This document shows, piece after piece, positions 55,856 through 64,000 of a stretch of 64,000 nucleotides of DNA; positions within the stretch are counted from its first letter, which is position 1, and each line of letters starts with the position of its first letter. This DNA comes from Microbaculum sp051390635 (lineage in GTDB: Bacteria > Pseudomonadota > Alphaproteobacteria > Rhizobiales > Tepidamorphaceae): NCBI RefSeq assembly GCF_051390635.1, contig NZ_JBPODT010000001.1, positions 620,001 through 684,000 of the forward strand, read 5' to 3'. The notes under the pieces are model-generated. The model saw nothing but the letters and a program-made list of their open reading frames with translations. It was not told where the DNA came from and made no database searches. The position numbers were made by a program, and so were the translations under genes.

Positions 55856-56013
55856 CTTCTTGGTGATCTCCTCTCTTGGGTCACGAAACGCTGTTCGTTT
55901 TCGATACATTTGCCAGATAAATAAAACAATGCGGCAGAAAGCGGTATTGTCCCTAGGTTTTTAGGAAAGCGGTAAGGATAATGGCCCTGACCTTACGGCC
56001 CCGGCGCCTGGGC

Positions 56014-56538
56014 TCACTTCCAGAGCTCGGTCAGGAGGCCCCCCGATCCGTTCACCGGGTCGCAATCGGGCAGCGGAACACGGTTGATATTCTCGTCCGC
56101 CAGCGGCCGTTCGCCGCGATCGCCCTTCAAAAGGTCCCAGTCCCGGCCGGGAGGATAGGCGCCCACGACCTCGAAGTCCGGGCTCGAGGACAGCCGTTTG
56201 TGGCCGACGCCAGCCGGAATGACGATCGCGTCGCCGGCGGCGATATCGAATTCCCGGCCGTAGTCGCCGCCGACCAGGATGCGAGCAGACCCCGCGGCGA
56301 CGCCGAGGGCCTCGTGCGTTGTCGAATGGAAGTGATGATACGGGAAGATCGTCGACCGCCACGCCGGCGCCCAGCCGTTTTTGGCAAACAGCGCCTCGAA
56401 CGCTTCGGCACTTGCCAGGCGCGGGTCGATGGCGGCGTGGAAGATCAGCAGCGGCAGGCGGCTGTTGGGAATGCGTCCGTCATCGGCGAGATGGACGGCC
56501 GTGATCGGCGGCAACGCGACATAGTCCTGAACGGCCAT
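56014..56538 (-). CDS. Cupin-domain protein (YjlB-like)
   Basis: 174 residues. Cupin motif region 'IFPYHHFHSTTHEALGVAAGSARILVGGDYG' and 'GDAIVIPAGVGHKRL' carry the metal-binding His residues. A single-cupin protein of unknown enzymatic function. Confidence 0.8.
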   Translation of the reverse strand: MAVQDYVALPPITAVHLADDGRIPNSRLPLLIFHAAIDPRLASAEAFEALFAKNGWAPAWRSTIFPYHHFHSTTHEALGVAAGSARILVGGDYGREFDIAAGDAIVIPAGVGHKRLSSSPDFEVVGAYPPGRDWDLLKGDRGERPLADENINRVPLPDCDPVNGSGGLLTELWK

Positions 56539-56721
56539 CGAGCGGATCCTAGCGCATTATCAATGATGCGACAGTATGCTGCACCGCAGCAACACCCGGA
56601 GTCCAGCCCTCATATCGTATGTCGCCGGCCGGACACCGCAGAACCGCCGCGAAGGCTCCGCCTTTACGTAGGCAATCGACACCTATGCTCTCCCGACACG
56701 CGCCCGCCCCGGGGAGCATGG

Positions 56722-56750
56722 TTGACACTGTCACTGGTGATCACCATTAT
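56722..56750 (+). promoter_or_regulatory. Promoter candidate with palindrome in the spacer
   Basis: TTGACA (56722-56727), 17-bp spacer, CATTAT (56745-56750). The perfect palindrome GGTGATCACC (56736-56745) lies in the spacer, where a repressor would block transcription. Confidence 0.45.
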
Positions 56751-56756
56751 TGTTGC

Positions 56757-56822
56757 ATGACATACAATGTCAAAAATTACCGATTCCTGCTATTCGCAGG
56801 GTCCCTGCTCGCAGGCTCCTAG
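56757..56822 (+). CDS. Possible 21-residue leader peptide
   Basis: A short open frame starting just after the -10 region would encode 21 residues, with a basic/Tyr start and a hydrophobic tail ending AGSLLAGS. There is no ribosome site worth noting. It ends one base before a long hairpin. The next gene starts 110 bp later. It may be a leader ORF or chance. Confidence 0.25.
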   Translation: MTYNVKNYRFLLFAGSLLAGS

Positions 56823-56870
56823 CCCCGAGCGGGCAGGTTAGCGCTCGCGCTACACCCGCTTCGGGGGTTT
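56823..56870 (+). promoter_or_regulatory. Hairpin after leader ORF, possible attenuator
   Basis: CCCCGAGCGGG (56823-56833) can pair with CCCGCTTCGGGG (56855-56866), followed by GTTT; an inner AGCGCTCGCGCT adds a competing stem. The layout resembles a transcriptional attenuator between promoter and gene, but the T-run is short. Confidence 0.3.
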
Positions 56871-56932
56871 CCAGCAAAATCAGATTGGATAACCGAGGCC
56901 GGATGACCGCACGGTCCTCCGGAGGGAGCACT

Positions 56933-57466
56933 ATGCGTGCATTCACGTCACCGTGCGTCGAAACGGACGAACAGCTTCTGGACAAACTGGAAATGGGGTT
57001 CGACCCGCTCGGCGGCGCGGCGGATTCCCCCCGTCTGGAATTGTTGAGACCCATCGAGTGTCAGATGACCATCAAGGACTACACCCTGGTGGAAGGACAC
57101 CTGCTGCAATTGCCACGCGGAAGCGCGACCGACGACCGCCTGCTGCTTCGCCTCATTCGCACCAAGCTGGCGGACGCGCGGATCGTGCTGAGCGACGACA
57201 TCGCGTCCGACGTGGTGACCGGAAACAGCCGCGTGGCCTACTCGGTCAACGGTGAACCGGACTCCACCTGCGTGCTCCGCCACTGGGAGCACAAGGACGA
57301 CGAGTCGACTGCCGTCACCGTCCGATCGCTCCTGGGCATGACGCTCCTCGGGATGACCGCGGGGCAGCATGCACCTCTGGTGCAGGACGACGGCAGCATC
57401 GGTCACGTCACTGTACTGGACGTCGCGTTCCAGCCCGAAGCCGCCCGCCGGGCGCTGCGGGACTGA
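56933..57466 (+). CDS. Rnk/GreA C-terminal-domain-like protein
   Basis: 177 residues from ATG 56933, preceded by GGAGGGAGCACT. The C-terminal part ('VTVRSLLGMTLLGMTAGQHAPLVQDDGSIGHVTVLDV') resembles the GreA/B-C and Rnk beta-domain that contacts RNA polymerase. The N-terminal part is of unknown type. Together with the gene 140 bp downstream it forms a pair of diverged Rnk-like proteins. Role: possibly modulating transcription elongation. Confidence 0.65.
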   Translation: MRAFTSPCVETDEQLLDKLEMGFDPLGGAADSPRLELLRPIECQMTIKDYTLVEGHLLQLPRGSATDDRLLLRLIRTKLADARIVLSDDIASDVVTGNSRVAYSVNGEPDSTCVLRHWEHKDDESTAVTVRSLLGMTLLGMTAGQHAPLVQDDGSIGHVTVLDVAFQPEAARRALRD

Positions 57467-57606
57467 ATGTTCCGGACAGCCACGAGGAGCGGTCCGCGCC
57501 GCCCTCGGGTGTCCGCGCCGCTTCTTCAAATTCGCTAGCAACTCTCGAACGCCGTGGCGCCCGAATGTCGTGCCGCGGCGCTATTCGTCATAGGAGACCA
57601 ATAGAA

Positions 57607-58023
57607 ATGTCGCCAGAAAACAACCACATCCCCCCGAAGGACGAACCGCCTGTCTTCTTCGATGCCGACCATGCCACCCGGCTTCAGGACCTCGCCTTCG
57701 CCGTTTCCGAACGGATCCCGGAGATCTCGGACCGGATCTTGCGCGAGATCGAACGCGCCACGGTGGTGCCGGCCGGCTCGCTGCCGGCTCATGTCGTCAA
57801 CATCGGTTCGCTCGTGACCTATCGCGACAACGCCCTCGACCGCGTCCAGTCCGTGACGCTGGTGATGCCGGCGGACGCCGATATCGGCGCCAAGCGCGTC
57901 TCCGTGCTCACGCCGATCGGCGCCGCGCTGATCGGACTGACGAAGGACGCCGAGATCTCATGGGCGACCCGCGGCGGCGAAGTCCGCTGGCTGACGGTTC
58001 TGGAAGTTACGCCGCCGGCCTGA
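57607..58023 (+). CDS. Nucleoside diphosphate kinase regulator-like (Rnk) protein
   Basis: 138 residues from ATG 57607 (AGGAGACCAATAGAA upstream). Rnk features: 'LPAHVVNIGSLVTYRD' and the GreA/B-C domain 'KRVSVLTPIGAALIGLTKDAEISWATRGGEVRWLTVLEV'. Rnk proteins bind RNA polymerase near the secondary channel. Follows the related gene on the same strand. Confidence 0.85.
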   Translation: MSPENNHIPPKDEPPVFFDADHATRLQDLAFAVSERIPEISDRILREIERATVVPAGSLPAHVVNIGSLVTYRDNALDRVQSVTLVMPADADIGAKRVSVLTPIGAALIGLTKDAEISWATRGGEVRWLTVLEVTPPA

Positions 58024-58041
58024 ACGGCCGGCGCGTAGCCG

Positions 58042-58947
58042 TCACACCCGCCCGGGGCTGAACGTGTCGCACGCGTCCATGCGGCCTTCGGTCAGGCCGA
58101 TTCGGAACCAGCGCTGGCGCTGCGCCGAGGTGCCGTGATTGAAGGCGTCCGGCACGACATAGCCCTGGGTGCGCTTCTGGATGGCGTCGTCACCGATCTG
58201 GGTGGCGGCGTTCATCGCCTCCTCGATATCGCCCTTGTCCAGCAGGCCCTTCTGCGCGGTGTCGTGCGCCCAGACCCCGGCATAGCAATCGGCCTGTAGC
58301 TCGACGCGAACGGACAACTGGTTGGCTTCGGCCTCGGGCAGGCGCCGGCGCATCTCGTCGAACTTCGGCAACACGCCGGTCAGGTTCTGGATGTGGTGGC
58401 CGACTTCGTGGGCGATCACGTAGGCCTGGGCGAAATCGCCCGGCGCCTGGAAGCGGCGGCGAAGCTGATCGTAGAAGGCGAGGTCGATGTAGACCTTGCG
58501 ATCGCCCGGACAGTAGAACGGTCCGGTCGCCGATTGGGCGAAGCCGCAGGCGGACCGGATCGCTCCGGTGAAGAGCACCAGCCTCGGCCGCGGATAGTCG
58601 GCGTCGAACTCGCTTTGGAACGTCTTTTGCCAGGTGTCTTCCGTATCCGCCAGGACCACGGAGACGAACTGGGCCATCTCGTCGCTCTCCGGCGGCGCCG
58701 GCGCCTCGCCCTGGGGCTGGACCGGCATCGACCCGTCCACGCCCTGCAAAAGCGTCAGCGGATTGATGCCCAGCAGCATTGCCACGACAACGATGACGAT
58801 CAGGAAGCCGATGCCGCCGAAGCCCGCCCGGCCGGCCCCGCCGCGCGGCATGCGCATGCCGCCGCCAGGTATGCCGAACCCGCCCGACATGCCGGCTCCG
58901 CGCCTGTCCTCGACGTTATCGCTACGCCGCCGGCCTCGCCACCGCAT
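58042..58947 (-). CDS. Neutral zinc metallopeptidase, YpfJ family
   Basis: 301 residues from ATG 58947 (MRWRGRRRSDNVEDRRG, the family start). A cytoplasmic Arg/Gly-rich N-terminus, one membrane segment ('GFLIVIVVVAMLLGI') and a periplasmic domain with the zinc motif 'IAHEVGHHIQ' followed by a Glu-containing 'ELQADCYAG'. Inner-membrane anchored protease of unclear substrate; may help cell-wall or envelope maintenance. Confidence 0.9.
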   Translation of the reverse strand: MRWRGRRRSDNVEDRRGAGMSGGFGIPGGGMRMPRGGAGRAGFGGIGFLIVIVVVAMLLGINPLTLLQGVDGSMPVQPQGEAPAPPESDEMAQFVSVVLADTEDTWQKTFQSEFDADYPRPRLVLFTGAIRSACGFAQSATGPFYCPGDRKVYIDLAFYDQLRRRFQAPGDFAQAYVIAHEVGHHIQNLTGVLPKFDEMRRRLPEAEANQLSVRVELQADCYAGVWAHDTAQKGLLDKGDIEEAMNAATQIGDDAIQKRTQGYVVPDAFNHGTSAQRQRWFRIGLTEGRMDACDTFSPGRV

Positions 58948-59072
58948 GACTGCTGTCCCCTTCGCCGCTCCGATTGGCGGCACCGATCGTAGGACGGGAT
59001 TGTTCAGCCGGCAACGCGAAGACGCGGCATTGCGCTCGGTAATATTCGCGCCGGATGTGTCCCGGAATCAAA

Positions 59073-59103
59073 ACGGGGCGCGGAATGTATCCTCGCGCCC
59101 CGT
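59073..59103 (-). terminator. Rho-independent terminator of the small minus-strand unit
   Basis: 10-bp stem ACGGGGCGCG (59073-59082) with CGCGCCCCGT (59094-59103); on the minus strand it is followed by TTTTGATTCC. Confidence 0.75.
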
Positions 59104-59123
59104 CTTGACGTTTGGTGCCGGAC

Positions 59124-59249
59124 CTAGCCGAACAATCGCCCTGCGCGACGCAGGAGCGCATGTAGTCGACAGTTGAGTGTCGCCGACCGATGCATGTCCA
59201 CATGCCTCGGCCCCATGGCTGCCCTGGCAATGAGCAGATCGACCAGCAT
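59124..59249 (-). CDS. Candidate 41-residue small protein
   Basis: A 126-bp frame from ATG 59249, preceded by AAAGGA, encodes 41 residues (MLVDLLIARAAMGP ... RLHALLRRAGRLFG): a short hydrophobic start, then an Arg/Leu/His-rich basic part. Stop TAG; a Rho-independent terminator follows 20 bp later. Divergent from the HTH gene; the 180-bp gap between them is rich in GTGC-type half-sites. The ribosome site plus terminator support real transcription; the coding assignment is provisional. Could alternatively be a small RNA. Confidence 0.4.
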   Translation of the reverse strand: MLVDLLIARAAMGPRHVDMHRSATLNCRLHALLRRAGRLFG

Positions 59250-59307
59250 GTTGTTATCCTTTCTTCAGTCTCTTGGTGTTCCGATCTAGAATTGGTCTTG
59301 ATCGAAA

Positions 59308-59385
59308 GCACCAAGTGCGCTTTCGTGAATGAACTATGTGCACTGTGTGCGATTCAGTCAAGGATAAACCGCACTTTGTGCATGT
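59308..59385. promoter_or_regulatory. Cluster of GTGC half-sites upstream of HTH gene
   Basis: Motifs AAGTGCGC, TATGTGCACTGTGTGCGA and GCACTTTGTGCA occur within about 75 bp; AAGTGCG (59313-59319) and CGCACTT (59370-59376) form an inverted pair. This looks like a multi-site operator of the adjacent HTH protein. Confidence 0.4.
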
Positions 59386-59429
59386 CAGGTTAATGAATAT
59401 TTCGTGACGGAAACGGGGACCGGCGCGGC

Positions 59430-59705
59430 ATGCCGAATTCAGGAAAATACAATGGCGCCATGACGTCGAGCCAGTTCCGCGCCTGGCGCAAGGCGCAGGG
59501 GCTGCGTCAGAAGGAGGCCGCCGACCTGCTCGGCCTCAAGAAGCGCATGATCCAGTACTATGAGAAGGGCGAACGCGACGGCAAGAAGGTGGAGATTCCC
59601 AAGACCGTCCGGCTGGCGTGCTACGCCCTGACCCAGGGCATCGCCGATTTCGACGGAACCGAGATCAGTACGCTGCCGGAGCCCGAAGGCCAGGATTCCG
59701 CCTGA
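59430..59705 (+). CDS. Small HTH (XRE-like) DNA-binding protein
   Basis: 91 residues from ATG 59430, or 81 from ATG 59460 (MTSSQFRAWRKAQGL, the more usual opening). Helix-turn-helix 'GLRQKEAADLLGLKKRMIQYYEKGER'. The C-terminus is acidic (EISTLPEPEGQD). Probably autoregulates through the upstream GTGC-type half-sites. Lies 194 bp before carB. Confidence 0.78.
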   Translation: MPNSGKYNGAMTSSQFRAWRKAQGLRQKEAADLLGLKKRMIQYYEKGERDGKKVEIPKTVRLACYALTQGIADFDGTEISTLPEPEGQDSA

Positions 59706-59899
59706 GACGAATTCCGCCTGGGACGCGTCCCGTCCGACACCATTTCCGCCTTAGGTGAATTCCGCCCGATACCGGGCTTCCTCACGCGCGCGTTTTCCCC
59801 TATGTATCGCGCCCGGCCAACCCATAGTAGACCCCAGCGAGCGAAGCGCGCCCCCGAATGTGGCGCGGAGCGCCCGCTCAAGCCAGCGCGCCGACAGAT

Positions 59900-63244
<3,345 letters not shown>

Positions 63245-63359
63245 GTGCGCCAAAAAGAGGGCATTGCTCTTTTCCAGCGCATATTCGAACATCCCTGCTG
63301 GCCGCGGCGGCGACGCTGAGTCGCTCCGCGGGCGGTTTCCTTTTGGAGCGATTTCTCCG

Positions 63360-63833
63360 ATGAACAAGATTCCGATGACGGCTGAAGGCTATTCCGCGCT
63401 CGAAAGCGAGCTGAAGAGGCTGAAGCAGGTGGAGCGCCCGCGCATCATCCAGGCGATCGCGGAAGCGCGTGCGCATGGTGACCTGTCGGAGAACGCCGAG
63501 TATCACGCCGCCAAGGAAGCCCAGGGCCTCAACGAGGCGCGCGTCGCCGAACTCGAGGACCAGATAGGCCGCGCCGACGTAATCGACGTCACCAAGCTGG
63601 CCGGCAACACCGTCACCTTCGGTGCGACCGTCAAGATCGTCGACGAGGACACGGACGAGGAAAAGGTCTACCGCATCGTCGGCGACACCGAGGCCGACGT
63701 GAAGGCGGGCAAGATCTCGATATCCTCCCCGATCGCCCGCGCCATGATCGGCAAGAAGCAGGGCGATTCCTTCGAGGTCGCGGCCCCCGGCGGCGCCCGC
63801 GGCTACGAGATCCTCAACATCAGCTTCAAGTAG
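63360..63833 (+). CDS. greA: Transcription elongation factor GreA
   Basis: 157 residues from ATG 63360 (MNKIPMTAEGYSALESELKRLK). N-terminal coiled coil with the tip acidic residues in 'GDLSENAEYHAAKEAQ' and C-terminal domain 'ISISSPIARAMIGKKQGDSFEV'. Rescues backtracked RNA polymerase by stimulating transcript cleavage. Downstream of carB, a common arrangement in alphaproteobacteria. Confidence 0.96.
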   Translation: MNKIPMTAEGYSALESELKRLKQVERPRIIQAIAEARAHGDLSENAEYHAAKEAQGLNEARVAELEDQIGRADVIDVTKLAGNTVTFGATVKIVDEDTDEEKVYRIVGDTEADVKAGKISISSPIARAMIGKKQGDSFEVAAPGGARGYEILNISFK

Positions 63834-63839
63834 GCCCTC

Positions 63840-63862
63840 GGAGCGGGACGCTCCCGTTTCGT
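63840..63862 (+). terminator. Weak hairpin after greA
   Basis: GGAGCG-gga-CGCTCC followed by CGTTTCGT, directly behind the greA stop. Confidence 0.4.
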
Positions 63863-63893
63863 CCGCTCACTCCCGCGAAAGGTCCCTTTTCGC

Positions 63894-63983
63894 CCGCTCA
63901 CTCCCGCGAAAGCGGGAGTCGGGAAGCGATCAAGCACGGCCGCGACGGACGCAAGCGATTCCCGCTTGCGCGGGAATGAGCGG
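63894..63983. repeat. MITE/REP-like element of a second family
   Basis: 90 bp with 26-bp terminal inverted repeats matching at 23 of 26 positions (63894-63919 and 63958-63983); each end is itself a hairpin (ACTCCCGC-gaaa-GCGGGAGT; ATTCCCGC-ttgc-GCGGGAAT). A partial left end (CCGCTCACTCCCGCGAAA) lies just upstream at about 63864-63881. Confidence 0.7.
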
Positions 63984-64000
63984 AGGTCCGTAGATCTCAG

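Larger units (their letters stand above)
56539..56932. other. Intergenic region upstream of the Rnk-like pair
   Basis: 394 bp between the divergent cupin gene and the Rnk-like gene. Contains a promoter with an embedded palindrome, a possible 21-codon leader ORF and a hairpin, listed separately. No other gene is visible. Confidence 0.6.
58948..59429. other. Intergenic region with a small ORF unit
   Basis: About 480 bp without a large gene. It carries a minus-strand small ORF with its own terminator (listed separately) and a repeat-rich segment (59308-59385) before the HTH gene. Confidence 0.6.

Noticed and set aside
58922..59314. 130-residue minus-strand frame across the YpfJ upstream gap
   Set aside because: It overlaps the start of the protease gene and reads through the terminator hairpin; the 41-codon frame in another phase has the ribosome site and fits the terminator.

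Overview
The window is GC-rich chromosomal DNA of an alphaproteobacterium, most likely of the Rhizobiales/Hyphomicrobiales type. This rests on the dense alphaproteobacterial gene content, the dnaG-rpoD pair, a split carA/carB, a phn (C-P lyase) operon of rhizobial layout and a LIV-type transporter next to aromatic-type dehydrogenases. I see no rRNA, tRNA, CRISPR array, prophage or complete insertion sequence. Mobile-looking DNA is limited to short inverted-repeat (REP/MITE-like) elements.

Layout. 0.2-3.5 kb: a universal-stress-like protein and a Lon-like AAA protease on the minus strand. 3.7-8.1 kb: a 2-oxoacid dehydrogenase operon (E1 alpha, E1 beta, E2) followed by a leucine/valine-type dehydrogenase, the same order as in the Pseudomonas PA3415-3418 region. 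This suggests oxidation of branched-chain amino acids or related 2-oxoacids; no E3 gene is present. 8.1-9.0 kb: an array of three copies of a ~100-bp inverted-repeat element. 9.0-22.1 kb: a phosphonate locus. phnF is divergent from phnGHIJKL plus a hexapeptide acetyltransferase, then come a Stf0-type sulfotransferase and an FAD amine oxidase on the opposite strand, then phnCDEMN. PhnF-type operators lie upstream of phnG and probably upstream of phnC.

22.3-29.6 kb: an EamA transporter, a 6PGDH-like dehydrogenase, and a minus-strand operon with a type I extradiol dioxygenase followed by GalB-, GalC- and GalD-type enzymes (the 4-oxalomesaconate branch of gallate/protocatechuate catabolism), with a divergent MarR regulator and a fumarylacetoacetate-hydrolase-family enzyme. 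29.8-41.6 kb: a DUF900 lipoprotein hydrolase, an AraC regulator, a salicylaldehyde/vanillin-type aldehyde dehydrogenase in a probable operon with a complete LIV ABC transporter, then a second aromatic-type aldehyde dehydrogenase and a MTHFR-family protein. The LivF-like ATPase carries an unusual tail of three helical repeats. Together this looks like uptake and degradation of methoxylated or hydroxylated aromatic acids, but the substrate is inferred.

41.7-49 kb: small accessory genes (SIMPL, GNAT, NTF2-like, methyltransferase, YtoQ), then a compact module in which a TetR regulator faces a PspA-like gene and two tandem YiaA/B membrane proteins across three near-identical palindromes, then a Tat-exported deaminase-like protein. 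49-64 kb: core genes rpoD, dnaG (zinc-ligand residues mostly substituted), yqeY, carA, carB and greA, interspersed with a secreted unknown, a cupin, two Rnk/GreA-C-like proteins, a YpfJ-type metalloprotease, a candidate 41-residue small protein and a small HTH regulator.

The most interesting candidates for undescribed biology are the TetR-PspA-YiaAB module, the LivF repeat tail, the small-protein/HTH divergent pair with its own terminator, the dioxygenase-GalBCD combination, and the Stf0/FAD-oxidase insertion in the phn locus.
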